DNA from: Vreelandella sedimenti
Lineage (GTDB): Bacteria > Pseudomonadota > Gammaproteobacteria > Pseudomonadales > Halomonadaceae
Direction: 5' to 3'
NCBI RefSeq assembly: GCF_013416325.1
Contig: NZ_JACCGK010000015.1
Location: forward strand, 54,991 to 118,990
DNA length: 64,000 nucleotides
Translations under genes and position numbers: made by a program
The notes under the pieces: generated by a model
Databases searched by the model: none
What the model was told of the DNA's origin: nothing
The model's input: only the letters and a program-made list of their open reading frames with translations
Part shown: piece by piece, positions 8,465 through 16,863 of the stretch
Numbering within the stretch: the first letter of the stretch is position 1
Layout of the letters: every line of letters begins with the position of its first letter

Positions 8465-8880
8465 TTAATTTGAATCTACACCAAACAGTTTTCTACAACC
8501 ATTCAAGAATATTCCATAAGGCCTGTCTGAAATGATGAGGAATATCACGATAGATCCTCCGGCTTTCAACGCCTGCTCTATTGTTGCACTATTTATATAA
8601 AGCAAAACCAAATACAAGGTGATTTGGAACGAAAAGTTCGCGAAAATATCTATTACCGCCGATTTGAGCTCTCCAGCCTCATGCCCACATCTAGGAGCCT
8701 GAAAAGCCAATCTCTATAAAGCCCGTATGGCCTGCCAGCAAACAATATGACAGGTATCGCTGCAATGCGAATTCCCACAGATTGGCCAATTGATAACCCC
8801 GCGATTACGATTTCTATAAAAGCTCCACAAACGGTGGAGAATACAATCATCGCGAAGGTGTCTGCGAGATACCGTTTCAC
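8465..8880 (-). pseudogene. alaE: L-alanine exporter AlaE, frameshifted
   Basis: From the ATG at 8880 one frame encodes an AlaE N-terminus: LADTFAMIVFSTV, then IAAIPVILFAGRPYGLYRDWLFR. Around 8650-8705 homology moves to a second frame that carries the rest: FANFSFQITLYLVLLYI, and near the end YGIFLNGCRKLFGV, ending at 8465. E. coli AlaE (149 residues) has VADTFAMVVY, WPYGMYRD and YGYFLDYCRRLFKV at the corresponding places. The total of 416 bases is one short of a multiple of three, consistent with a single-base deletion. AlaE is a small four-helix inner-membrane exporter that relieves alanine overload. Only one lesion is present, so a sequence error cannot be excluded. Confidence 0.82.
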
Positions 8881-9530
8881 TATTTGGAAAACTCAACTGT
8901 AATGCCCGGTTTTTATTCATGTGCAGTAGCCACATACTATTTTGGAGCCAGCCCGACTTGGCGCGGCATACCTGTTGGCGGAGTAATCAAGCCTTCACTT
9001 ATGGCCCAACAGTTTATGTGTGCATGCGTGTTTTTCTGTCAACCATCAATCTGTAATGCCTTGAAATTTCTAAAAATAAAGCTTATTTTCGCGATATGCT
9101 TTTTCAGAAAAGTGCGCACGTGCGTTAACTTTATCGCTATCTTGTCAAAATTGCGCATAAGCATAAAATGACTTCTTATAAGCTATTGTTTTAACGCATT
9201 TAAAAGATTTTTCTCCAGCAATACGAACGCTCATATTACGAACCCTATCAAAAAAACGCGCATTGTGAGGTAAACGCTCCGTGAATATCCGACCTCTGTA
9301 AATGCCCGCTCAGGGTCGTTATCAGCCCTCCAACCAGGTGTCCCAGCAGCAATAATCTGTGTTTATTTGCACCTATTCTGCAAGCAAATATTCAAAATCT
9401 TCTTAGCTTCAACGCTACCAGATAATGATTGCTGCCGTCACTGGAAATTAACCTCGTATACCGCCTTCATTTATGGGCAATCAACACGGTAAGCTTGGCG
9501 GCACTCCTGCTGCTGATGATATTTTTGATA
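8881..9530. other. AT-rich intergenic DNA, no supported gene
   Basis: A 95-codon frame at 8884-9171 has no ribosome binding site, no domain wording and a composition like its AT-rich surroundings, so it was rejected. The panE reading frame is open from 9429, but the 34 residues before the ATG at 9531 precede the nucleotide-binding fold and look untranslated. No repeats or RNA genes were recognised. Confidence 0.5.
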
Positions 9531-10451
9531 ATGACTAACCACTGGATACTCGGCCCGGGTGCCATTGGCCGCCTGCTGGCCCATTCGCTTTCCCCAATAG
9601 CGACTACCACGCTACTCGGTCGCCGTATGTTGCCTGCGAGACAGATGCTGACCACGCCAGAGGGCGCACATCGCGTGCTACCATTAAACTCGTTGACGAC
9701 AGCTCAACTGGCATCAAACACGCCTGAGCCGCCCGCCTTTGTGCATATCACTACCAAGGCCATGGTGGCTGAGTCTGCGCTGGCTGGCATTACTGACTGT
9801 ATTTCCCCTTCTACCCCGCTAGTGCTGTGGCAGAACGGTTTTTTGGCGCAGCCGCGTATTACTCAGGCGTGGCCGGGGCAGGTGTTGTGCGCGACAACAA
9901 CCGAAGGGGCTTACCTAACCGGTGATGATGGCGTGGTGCATGCGGGGCGTGGGCATACCTTTGTGGGTGGTTTGCATAACCAGCACGGTGCGCTGGCGGA
10001 AGAACTGGCGCACACATTAACCCAAGCAGGGCTTGCCGCCACAAAGGTGGATGATATTCGCCAGCGCTTGTGGCAGAAGCTGGCGGTGAATGCGGCGATT
10101 AACCCATTGGTGGCATTGAATGGCGTGCGTAACGGCAAGTTGCGCGATGAAGCTTATTCAGGCCGCGTGGTGGAGGTTGTAAAGGAAGTCGCGGCGATTA
10201 TGTTCGCCGAGGGCATTGCGCCGCCCAATGATGGCAACGGTGAAGGTGCGTGGTTGGCGCTGGTGTGGCAGGTGGTGGAGAACACGGCAAACAATAAGGC
10301 TTCGATGTTGCAGGACGTGGAGGCCAAACGCCCCACCGAGCGCGGAGCGATATTGGGGCCGTTGATTGATAGTGCCCAGCGCCATGGGTTGGCGTGCGAG
10401 GTATTGCAGGCGCTGGATAATGAGTTGGCGGAGGTTGAGGCGAGCTTTTAG
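9531..10451 (+). CDS. panE: 2-dehydropantoate 2-reductase (ketopantoate reductase)
   Basis: Predicted to reduce ketopantoate to pantoate with NADPH in the pantothenate/CoA pathway (ApbA/PanE family). The chosen ATG places the Rossmann motif GPGAIG right at the N-terminus (MTNHWILGPGAIG), as in E. coli PanE, and gives 306 residues against about 303. The frame extends upstream to a TTG at 9429, but that would add a hydrophobic 34-residue leader not expected in this soluble enzyme. The C-terminal half contains the helical-domain signature KLAVNAAINPLVALN and the late motif NNKASMLQDVEAKRPTE, with the substrate-binding lysine and serine regions. It is convergent with the GST gene, with a REP-like repeat between them. 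Confidence 0.88.
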   Translation: MTNHWILGPGAIGRLLAHSLSPIATTTLLGRRMLPARQMLTTPEGAHRVLPLNSLTTAQLASNTPEPPAFVHITTKAMVAESALAGITDCISPSTPLVLWQNGFLAQPRITQAWPGQVLCATTTEGAYLTGDDGVVHAGRGHTFVGGLHNQHGALAEELAHTLTQAGLAATKVDDIRQRLWQKLAVNAAINPLVALNGVRNGKLRDEAYSGRVVEVVKEVAAIMFAEGIAPPNDGNGEGAWLALVWQVVENTANNKASMLQDVEAKRPTERGAILGPLIDSAQRHGLACEVLQALDNELAEVEASF

Positions 10452-10460
10452 GCATTACCT

Positions 10461-10532
10461 GGGGCAGCTTCGCTGGCCCTCCCGCGGGCGCCTCGTTTCT
10501 TGCTGCGCTCGCTACTCGTTACCACGCGCTAC
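10461..10532 (+). repeat. REP-like structured repeat, copy A
   Basis: Begins with a hairpin-forming block (GGGCAGC, loop TTC, then GCTGGCCC) and ends with CTCGTTACCACGCGCTAC. It is the same element as 11271-11360. The base changes between the copies keep the stem paired: AGC/GCT here, GGC/GCC there. Confidence 0.65.
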
Positions 10533-10562
10533 AAGTGCGCTGACCTCATTTAGATTCAAGCA

Positions 10563-11189
10563 TCACGTAACAGGAATCACGACCACTTTTTGGTAGGCGG
10601 GGCGTTCAGCGATCTGTTGGTACCAGCGTTCTAAATGGGGCCGCGGCTGCCAGGTTAAGCCGATATGCCATAAGTTGTATATAAACGGTGCAACGGCAAT
10701 ATCGCCCAGGCCAAATTCATTGCCCGAGAAGAACGTTTGCTTGGCCAGCACGTTATCCATTAATTCAAATAGCTCTTCACACGCCTGCATACCCGCTTCA
10801 ATGGCAGCATTATCGCGTTTTTCAGGTGGGGTTCTGACATAACCCATCAGGATCGTGCGGTGCCGTGGTGACAGGGTGCTGTTCGACCAATCCATCCACT
10901 TTTCTGCCTGCGCCCGTTCGGCGGGGGCTTCGATCCATAGCTTGCTTTGCCCGTACTGCGCGGCAAGGTAGCGAATAATCGTATTGGATTCCCACAGTAC
11001 GCTGTTGGTGGCGTCATCTTTGAGTAGCGGCACTAGCCCGGTGGGGTTCATGGCCAGGTATTTTGGAGTGTTGTTTACCCCGTGCTCAAGCCCCGCTTGG
11101 ATCTGCTCGAACGGCAGTTCCAGCTCTTCTAGCACCCAGCGCACTTTTTTGACGTTGGTGGAGTTGTTGCGGCCCCAAAGCGTGATCAT
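10563..11189 (-). CDS. glutathione S-transferase family protein
   Basis: A 208-residue soluble protein with an N-terminal thioredoxin-like GST domain (about 1-80: [20 protein letters not shown], then NPTGLVPLL with the conserved cis-proline before the strand, and [10 protein letters not shown] for glutathione gamma-Glu contacts). A C-terminal helical domain follows (about 90-205), with [19 protein letters not shown] containing the GDIA N-capping box. Such proteins conjugate or transfer glutathione to electrophiles. The physiological substrate cannot be told from sequence. Length is typical. It stands alone between two direct copies of a repeat, convergent with panE and downstream of the mms genes on the same strand. 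Confidence 0.88.
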   Translation of the reverse strand: MITLWGRNNSTNVKKVRWVLEELELPFEQIQAGLEHGVNNTPKYLAMNPTGLVPLLKDDATNSVLWESNTIIRYLAAQYGQSKLWIEAPAERAQAEKWMDWSNSTLSPRHRTILMGYVRTPPEKRDNAAIEAGMQACEELFELMDNVLAKQTFFSGNEFGLGDIAVAPFIYNLWHIGLTWQPRPHLERWYQQIAERPAYQKVVVIPVT

Positions 11190-11270
11190 GGCAGTCCTTG
11201 TATATGAGCAGTTTCTTTAAGTTTGCCCGCCCTTGAGGTCGGAGACAAGCTGTGGCTTTGGTGGGGTAGC

Positions 11271-11360
11271 TGGGGCGGCTTCGCCGCCCATTCGCGCGGG
11301 GCCGTCCATACGGGTGCCTCATGTTGCTCGTTCCTCGCAAAACTCGTTACCACGCGCTAC
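11271..11360 (+). repeat. REP-like structured repeat, copy B
   Basis: Perfect 7-bp stem GGGCGGC/GCCGCCC with a TTC loop, followed by a variable middle and the shared tail CTCGTTACCACGCGCTAC. It is a direct copy of the element at 10461-10532. Together the copies flank the GST gene. Confidence 0.65.
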
Positions 11361-11417
11361 TCCACCCCTGGCTCCTCACCATTCACGACTTACCCCTCAC
11401 CATTTACTCCTCCCACC

Positions 11418-12320
11418 TCACGATTCACCCTCTTTATCCCGATAGAGCTGCATCAGGCTTGAGAAGTCGAGTTTACCGTTGCCTTTGGCTTTATGCAGGG
11501 TGAACAGTGAGCGTGCGGCGGAGCCCATGGGAACTGCGGAGGCACTTTGCTGACTGACATCCATGGCGAGGCCTAAGTCTTTGATCATCAGGTCTACTTG
11601 GAAGCCGCCCTGGTAGTTTTTGGAGGCCGGTGCGTTTTCCATAACGCCTGGGTAGGGGTTGTAAACATTTAGCGCCCAGTTACCGCCGGAGCTCTGCTTC
11701 ATGATTTCCGAAAGCACCGCGGGATCCAGGCCGTTTTTGACGCCCATATTGATCGCTTCGCAGGTGCCTGCCATCAGGATAGAGAGCAGCATGTTGTTGC
11801 AGACTTTGGCCACCTGCCCTGCGCCATGATCACCGGCGTGGAAGATGTTTTTCCCCATCACCTCCAGCACCAGCTTGGCCTGTTCGAAATGGGCTTCTGA
11901 GCCACCGACGATAAACGTCAGCGTGCCCGCTTGAGCACCGCCTACCCCGCCGGAAACCGGCGCATCCACAAAGCCGATGCCTAGCGCCTCACCTTCAGCG
12001 GCAACACTACGGGCGGTGTCGGCATCAATGGTGGAGCAGTCAATCACCAGCGCGCTCTGCTTGATCACTTCGAACAGCGGTGCATTGCCCTCCACATAAA
12101 GCTCGCGCACGTGCTTGCCCGCGGGCAGCATGGAGATTACAAAATCCGCACCAGTGGCAGCCTCTAGGGCCGAAAATGCCACTTCGCAGCCGTTTGATTT
12201 GGCGGCCTCCAGTGCGTCTTCCGAAAGATCAAAGGCGCGCACGTCAAAGCCCGCTTTTGATAAGTTGGCGGCCATTGGACCACCCATATTGCCTAAGCCG
12301 ATAAATGCAACAGTCGTCAT
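11418..12320 (-). CDS. mmsB: 3-hydroxyisobutyrate dehydrogenase
   Basis: Oxidises 3-hydroxyisobutyrate to methylmalonate semialdehyde with NAD in valine degradation. A 300-residue beta-hydroxyacid dehydrogenase. The N-terminal Rossmann fold begins with VAFIGLGNMGGPMAANL (family signature GLGxMGxPMA). The substrate-binding segment DAPVSGGVGGAQAGTL lies near residues 125-140, and the catalytic lysine segment GAGQVAKVCNNMLL near 170. Length matches the family. It is the last gene of a minus-strand set with the 3-hydroxyisobutyryl-CoA hydrolase and an acyl-CoA dehydrogenase, which supports valine over other hydroxyacid substrates. The next enzyme, methylmalonate semialdehyde dehydrogenase (mmsA), is not in the window. 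Confidence 0.9.
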   Translation of the reverse strand: MTTVAFIGLGNMGGPMAANLSKAGFDVRAFDLSEDALEAAKSNGCEVAFSALEAATGADFVISMLPAGKHVRELYVEGNAPLFEVIKQSALVIDCSTIDADTARSVAAEGEALGIGFVDAPVSGGVGGAQAGTLTFIVGGSEAHFEQAKLVLEVMGKNIFHAGDHGAGQVAKVCNNMLLSILMAGTCEAINMGVKNGLDPAVLSEIMKQSSGGNWALNVYNPYPGVMENAPASKNYQGGFQVDLMIKDLGLAMDVSQQSASAVPMGSAARSLFTLHKAKGNGKLDFSSLMQLYRDKEGES

Positions 12321-12356
12321 CTTTATTGTCCTTATAAGCGTGTTTATAAATTTAAG

Positions 12357-13478
12357 CTAGCACAGATCCGACAAGGGGTTTTGCGGCCAGGGAGAGGCAA
12401 GCAGTTCGTCGATAAAGCTCTTTTCTACCGAGGCCACATCCGGGTATGTCCACGCTGGCTGGCCATCTTTATCGATCAGCAGTGCGCGAACGCCCTCAGG
12501 AAATTCGCGGTGGCGACAGCACTGCACAGATAGTGCCATTTCGGATTGGAACACCTCTGCCAGCGACATATGCTTGGCCCGCTTTAGCTGCTCATCAATC
12601 AACTTCACTGACACCGGGCTACCGTGAGCCAACGTTTTCTGCGCTTTGACAAACCACTTATTATCGCTTTTTACCGCCGTGATAGCCGCGACAACTTGCT
12701 CCACGCTATCGTGATCCATCAATTCACGAATCAGCGGTGAGTGCTGGTAAACGGGCGCTTCCAACTCGGTAAATATAGGCTGGGATGTTTGCTCAAGCTC
12801 ACGCATGATGCGGTTAACCACACCATGGGCATCGGTATTCTCACCGGCTCCCCAGGATGCGTCGGTCAGTTGCTGCAGCATGGCATCGCGGTGGTGGCTG
12901 GCGATACAGCGGTCAGCCAAGCCAAGGTGTACGGCATCTGGCGCATTGATCTGGCAGCCGGTCATGGCTAAAAATCGCCCTGCGCCGTTAGGCAGGCGGT
13001 TTAAAAACCAGCTGGCGCCGACATCGGGGTAAAGCCCGATGGTGACTTCCGGCATGGCCAAACGCGATGTCTCGGTCACTATGCGGTGGCTACTGGCGCT
13101 TAACAGCCCCATGCCGCCGCCCATCACAATACCATTACCCCAACAGATCACCGGCTTGGGGTAAGTGTGCAAGAGAAAATCTAGCCGATACTCAGTCTCG
13201 AAAAAGCGCTCAGGGAAGCTCGGGTCGCCTTCGCCGGTAATCGTTTTATACAGATTCACCACATCACCACCGGCGCAAAAGGCTTTTTCGCCTGCGCTAT
13301 CCAGCAGCACCGCCACCACCCGCTCATCATTGGCCCAGTCGCGAAGGCGCGGCAACATCTCTTCACACATCGCAAGCGTTAAGGCATTGAGCGAACGTTC
13401 CGCGTTGAGCTTGATCTCCGCGATGACGTGGCCGTCTTGAGTGGGGTGTTCGGTAAACAGTACGCTGCTCATTGACAT
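12357..13478 (-). CDS. 3-hydroxyisobutyryl-CoA hydrolase (enoyl-CoA hydratase/isomerase family)
   Basis: Predicted to release 3-hydroxyisobutyrate from its CoA ester, the step before MmsB in valine catabolism. The 373-residue length and motifs match HIBCH rather than ordinary hydratases (about 260 residues): NALTLAMCEEM, the oxyanion-hole region KAFCAGGDVVNLYK, and GNGIVMGGGMGLLSASSHR followed by MPEVTIGLYPDVGASWFLNR, with the catalytic Glu in PEVTIG and Asp in PDVG. The C-terminal extension (about 250-370) is the part found in HIBCH proteins. It lies 36 bases upstream of mmsB and 62 bases downstream of the acyl-CoA dehydrogenase on the same strand. A short-chain enoyl-CoA hydratase is the less likely alternative. 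Confidence 0.87.
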   Translation of the reverse strand: MSMSSVLFTEHPTQDGHVIAEIKLNAERSLNALTLAMCEEMLPRLRDWANDERVVAVLLDSAGEKAFCAGGDVVNLYKTITGEGDPSFPERFFETEYRLDFLLHTYPKPVICWGNGIVMGGGMGLLSASSHRIVTETSRLAMPEVTIGLYPDVGASWFLNRLPNGAGRFLAMTGCQINAPDAVHLGLADRCIASHHRDAMLQQLTDASWGAGENTDAHGVVNRIMRELEQTSQPIFTELEAPVYQHSPLIRELMDHDSVEQVVAAITAVKSDNKWFVKAQKTLAHGSPVSVKLIDEQLKRAKHMSLAEVFQSEMALSVQCCRHREFPEGVRALLIDKDGQPAWTYPDVASVEKSFIDELLASPWPQNPLSDLC

Positions 13479-13540
13479 TCCTTATCCGTCGCTATCGTAT
13501 CCACCATTATTTTATTCATTGTTATCCTATCAACAGTTAT

Positions 13541-14695
13541 CTACAGCTCGGTGGCGCCATCGGCCAGAACCCGGCGTGAGATGATCAAACGCATGATTTC
13601 GTTGGTGCCTTCAAGAATCCGGTGTACCCGGGTATCGCGCACGAAGCGCTCCATGGGGTACTCCTTGATATAGCCATTGCCGCCGTAAAGTTGAAGCGCT
13701 TCGTCACATACCTTGAAGCCTACATCGGTAGCAAAGCGTTTGGCCATGGCACAGTAGGTCGGTGCGTCGGCGTGGCCTGCGTCCAGCTTGGTAGCGGCCA
13801 TGCGTACCAGTTGCCGAGCGGCGACTAACTCGGTGACCATATCGGCTAAGCGGAACTGCAGCGCCTGAAACTCGGCTAGGCGCTTACCGAACTGTTTGCG
13901 CTCAAGCATATACTCGCGGGCTTTGTTAATCGCCTGCTGGGCAGTGCCAACGGAACACGTGGCAATGTTGATCCGGCCACCATCCAAGCCCTTCATGGCA
14001 ATTTTAAAACCGTCGCCTTCGTTACCAAGCAGATGATTGGCGGGCACCCGCACATCTTCAAAAGTGATCATGCGGGTGGGCTGGCTGTTCCAGCCCATCT
14101 TCTCTTCTTTGCGCCCGTAACTAATGCCATCGCTCTTGGCATCGACCGCAAACGCCGAGACGCCGCTGGCGCCCTCACCGCCGGTGCGCGCCATCACCAC
14201 GAGAAAATCGGTGCTACCGGCACCGGAAATAAACATCTTGCTGCCGGTCAACACATAATGGTCGCCGTCGCGCTTGGCAGTGGTTTTCAGCGAGGCGGCG
14301 TCGGAGCCTGAGTTAGGCTCGGTTAAACAGTAAGACCCCAGCAGCTCGCCTGTGGCCAGCCTTGTGCCCCACTGCTCTACCGCTTCCGGCGTGCCGAAAT
14401 CCGCCAGCATCCAGGTGACCATATTGTGAATGGTTAGGTAGGCCGTGGTAGAGGTGCAGCCCATGGAGAGCTGTTCGAAAATGATGCTGGCGTCCAGCCG
14501 CGAGAGCCCTAACCCACCCACGCTTTCTGGCGCGTAAAGAGAGCAAAAGCCAAGTTCGCCAGCTTTACGAATCACATCGACGGGAAAGAAGGAGGTTTGA
14601 TCCCACTCGGCGGCATGGGGCTCTAGCTCGTTTTGGGCAAACGCCCGCGCCATATCGGCAAAGGCGACCTGATCTTCGTTGAGTTCAAAATTCAT
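13541..14695 (-). CDS. acyl-CoA dehydrogenase, probably isobutyryl-CoA dehydrogenase
   Basis: FAD flavoenzyme that would convert isobutyryl-CoA to methacrylyl-CoA, the first committed step of valine-specific catabolism. The frame opens at a TTG (14710), but the ATG at 14695 is preceded by GGAG at a suitable distance, giving 384 residues, usual for the family. It has the N-terminal helical domain, then YCLTEPNSGSDAASLKTTA (FAD/substrate signature) and ISGAGSTDFLVVMART. At the C-terminus, LYGGNGYIKEYPMER and RILEGTNEIMR contain the catalytic Glu (EGTNE position) found in isobutyryl- and short-chain enzymes. It is the first gene of the mms set and has a LiuR-like palindrome about 47 bases upstream. 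Specificity is inferred from context. Confidence 0.85.
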   Translation of the reverse strand: MNFELNEDQVAFADMARAFAQNELEPHAAEWDQTSFFPVDVIRKAGELGFCSLYAPESVGGLGLSRLDASIIFEQLSMGCTSTTAYLTIHNMVTWMLADFGTPEAVEQWGTRLATGELLGSYCLTEPNSGSDAASLKTTAKRDGDHYVLTGSKMFISGAGSTDFLVVMARTGGEGASGVSAFAVDAKSDGISYGRKEEKMGWNSQPTRMITFEDVRVPANHLLGNEGDGFKIAMKGLDGGRINIATCSVGTAQQAINKAREYMLERKQFGKRLAEFQALQFRLADMVTELVAARQLVRMAATKLDAGHADAPTYCAMAKRFATDVGFKVCDEALQLYGGNGYIKEYPMERFVRDTRVHRILEGTNEIMRLIISRRVLADGATEL

Positions 14696-14741
14696 GGCGT
14701 ATCTCCGCAAATGCGCATGCGCACTGCTGTTGTCGTTATAA

Positions 14742-14757
14742 TTGACGTTTACGTTAA
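14742..14757. promoter_or_regulatory. LiuR-like operator upstream of the valine genes
   Basis: TTGACGTTTACGTTAA, a near-palindrome matching the 16-bp perfect palindrome ahead of liuR at 12 or more positions. It abuts a minus-strand -10-like TATAAC, so bound LiuR could block the promoter of the acyl-CoA dehydrogenase-hydrolase-mmsB genes. Confidence 0.65.
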
Positions 14758-14830
14758 CTTATCCATTTACCCGGCTACAAGCAACCTGCCAACGCTTGCG
14801 ACCTTAGGCGTATGCCTTTAATAAAAAATC

Positions 14831-14854
14831 AAAAAAAAGGCGCCAAACGGCGCC
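14831..14854 (-). terminator. rho-independent terminator of the liv operon
   Basis: On the minus strand: GGCGCC, loop GTTT, GGCGCC, then a run of eight T. It lies about 25 bases past the livM stop, closing the minus-strand transporter operon just before the mms promoter region. Confidence 0.85.
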
Positions 14855-14879
14855 AAACATCGGACAGAGAGGGAGGGTG

Positions 14880-15878
14880 CTACTTAAAGTTTTTGCGATA
14901 CATCTTGTCCAGCTCACCGATTATTCCGCTACGGAAACTGAGTACACAGACCACAAAGATAATGCCGAGAATAACGCTAACCCAATTCCCCAGCGGCGAC
15001 TGTGCCAGGATATGCTGCAAGCTGACCACAATACCCGCGCCCATTAACGGGCCCAGCAAAGTGCCCACACCACCCAGCAAGGTCATCAGAATTACCTCAC
15101 CGGACATATGCCAGTGCGCATCGGTCAGCGAAGCCAGCTGGAAGACCACGGTTTTGGTCGAACCCGCCAAGCCCGCTAAACCTGCAGAGATGACGAACGC
15201 CACTAGCTTATAGGCATCGGTGTTGTACCCGAGCGATACCGCGCGGGGCTCGTTTTCACGAATCGCTTTTAGCACCTGACCAAACGGCGAGTGCACCGTG
15301 CGCTGAATCAGCGCGAAGCCGAAGATGAAAATCGCGAACACAAAGTAGTACATCGCCAGGTTGCTGCTCAGGCTAATAAACCCAAACAACTCGCCGCGGG
15401 GCACGCCGTGCAGGCCATCCTCGCCGCCGGTAAACGGCGCCTGCACAAACATGAAGTAGACAAGTTGGGCGATCGCTAAAGTCACCATGGCAAAATAGAT
15501 GCCCTGACGCCTGATGGAGAGCACCCCAAACACCACTCCAAGCAGCGTGGCCAGAACAGTCCCGGCGATAATACCCAGCTCAGGCGTCAACCCTGGGTAG
15601 CTCGCCAACAGGTAGCCGGTTACGTAGCCGCCTGTTGCCAAGAATGCCGCATGGCCGAATGACAACAGACCAGCATAGCCAAGCAACAGGTTGAAAGCAC
15701 AGGCAAACAGCGCAAAACAGAGCACTTTCATCAAGAACACGGGATAGGCCAAAAACGGCGCTATCAGCCCCACCACGATTAGCGCAAGATAGAACATATT
15801 GCGGCGAAACTTGGCCCGTTTTTGACGTTCCAGTACCGCGGATGGCGCCGCCATTGATTGAGATTCTGCCATGTTCAT
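14880..15878 (-). CDS. livM: branched-chain amino acid ABC transporter permease LivM
   Basis: A 332-residue inner-membrane permease of the Liv-type uptake transporter. A hydrophilic N-terminus of about 25 residues is followed by eight or more hydrophobic segments. Family wording includes NLLLGYAGLLSFGHAAFLATGGYVTG near residues 63-88 and the cytoplasmic coupling loop with IRENEPRAVSLGYNT (EAA-like). The C-terminal GGVGTLLGPLMGAGIV is typical of LivM. Its ATG overlaps the livH stop by four bases, indicating translational coupling, and it is the last gene of the operon before a strong terminator. The neighbouring leucine and valine catabolic genes point to branched-chain amino acids as substrate, though related systems carry amides or urea. 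Confidence 0.9.
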   Translation of the reverse strand: MNMAESQSMAAPSAVLERQKRAKFRRNMFYLALIVVGLIAPFLAYPVFLMKVLCFALFACAFNLLLGYAGLLSFGHAAFLATGGYVTGYLLASYPGLTPELGIIAGTVLATLLGVVFGVLSIRRQGIYFAMVTLAIAQLVYFMFVQAPFTGGEDGLHGVPRGELFGFISLSSNLAMYYFVFAIFIFGFALIQRTVHSPFGQVLKAIRENEPRAVSLGYNTDAYKLVAFVISAGLAGLAGSTKTVVFQLASLTDAHWHMSGEVILMTLLGGVGTLLGPLMGAGIVVSLQHILAQSPLGNWVSVILGIIFVVCVLSFRSGIIGELDKMYRKNFK

Positions 15879-16762
15879 GCCTCCTTACCGAACAGCCCAA
15901 CGGGGCGCAACATGAGCACGAGGATCATGACAAGAAAGATCACCGTATTAGAGGCTTCGGGGTAGTACACCTTGGTCAGCCCTTCGATGATGCCCATGGA
16001 AAGCCCGGTAATAATGGCACCTAAAATCGACCCCATCCCGCCGATGACCACTACCGCAAACACCACGATTAACAAACTCGACCCCATGGTCGGCGATACC
16101 GGATAGAGCGGCGCTGCCAACACGCCGGCAAACGCAGCCAAACCAACCCCAAACCCATAGGTGAGCGTAATCAGCAGCGGCACATTGACGCCAAACGCCT
16201 GCATCAACTGAGAGTTCTCAGTACCCGCGCGAAGGTAAGCACCCAACCGAGTACGCTCGATCATAAACCAGGTAAACAGGCACATCGCCAGCGCTGCTAC
16301 CAGCACCCAGGCGCGATATGTCGGTAAGAACATAAAGCCCAGGTTCAAACCGCCCTGGAGGATTTCCGGTGTAGCGTAACGCGCCCCGGAAACACCGAAG
16401 AAGTTGACCAGCGTGCCCTCAAAAATGAGCGCTAAGCCGAAGGTGAGCAACAGCCCATAAAGGTGATCCAAATGGGCAATACGGCGCAGCAAAAAACGCT
16501 CCAGCAGCACCCCAAAAGCACCGACTACTAGCGGCACTAGCAGCAGCGCCAGCCAGTAATTAATACCCAAATAGCGAAAGCCTAACAGCGCGGCGAAGGC
16601 CCCCAGCATGTATTGCGCCCCATGGGCAAAGTTGACGATCTTCAACAGGCCGAAGATAACCGCCAGGCCCAGGCTAAGCAGTGCATAAAAGGCGCCATTC
16701 ACAAGACCCAGCGTTAGCTGGCCCATGAAGACGGCCATTGGCACGCCGAATATCATCGTCAT
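15875..16762 (-). CDS. livH: branched-chain amino acid ABC transporter permease LivH
   Basis: Second membrane subunit of the Liv-type importer, about eight hydrophobic segments. Motifs include NGAFYALLSLGLAVIFGLLKIVNFAHG near the N-terminus and VVVIGGMGSILGAIITGLSMG near the C-terminus, both characteristic of LivH. The longest frame starts with a TTG at 16810, but the ATG at 16762 sits behind a strong GAGGAGAG ribosome binding site and gives 295 residues, close to the family length. The stop overlaps the livM start (ATGA). It lies about 100 bases downstream of the substrate-binding protein gene. Confidence 0.9.
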   Translation of the reverse strand: MTMIFGVPMAVFMGQLTLGLVNGAFYALLSLGLAVIFGLLKIVNFAHGAQYMLGAFAALLGFRYLGINYWLALLLVPLVVGAFGVLLERFLLRRIAHLDHLYGLLLTFGLALIFEGTLVNFFGVSGARYATPEILQGGLNLGFMFLPTYRAWVLVAALAMCLFTWFMIERTRLGAYLRAGTENSQLMQAFGVNVPLLITLTYGFGVGLAAFAGVLAAPLYPVSPTMGSSLLIVVFAVVVIGGMGSILGAIITGLSMGIIEGLTKVYYPEASNTVIFLVMILVLMLRPVGLFGKEA

Positions 16763-16863
16763 AATGCGACTCTCCTCGCCCTCAAACAGTTGGCGGCAAC
16801 TTGCCGCCAACCGGTTCTACTCATCACTTACGATGGTTATCTGGTTCAAGCTCAGCCTGGAAA

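Noticed and set aside
8884..9171. 95-codon plus-strand frame
   Set aside because: Begins over the alaE start region, has no recognisable motif and low-complexity hydrophobic stretches expected from AT-rich DNA.
14812..15213. 133-codon plus-strand frame over the livM end
   Set aside because: Runs through a terminator and antisense to livM; no domain wording.
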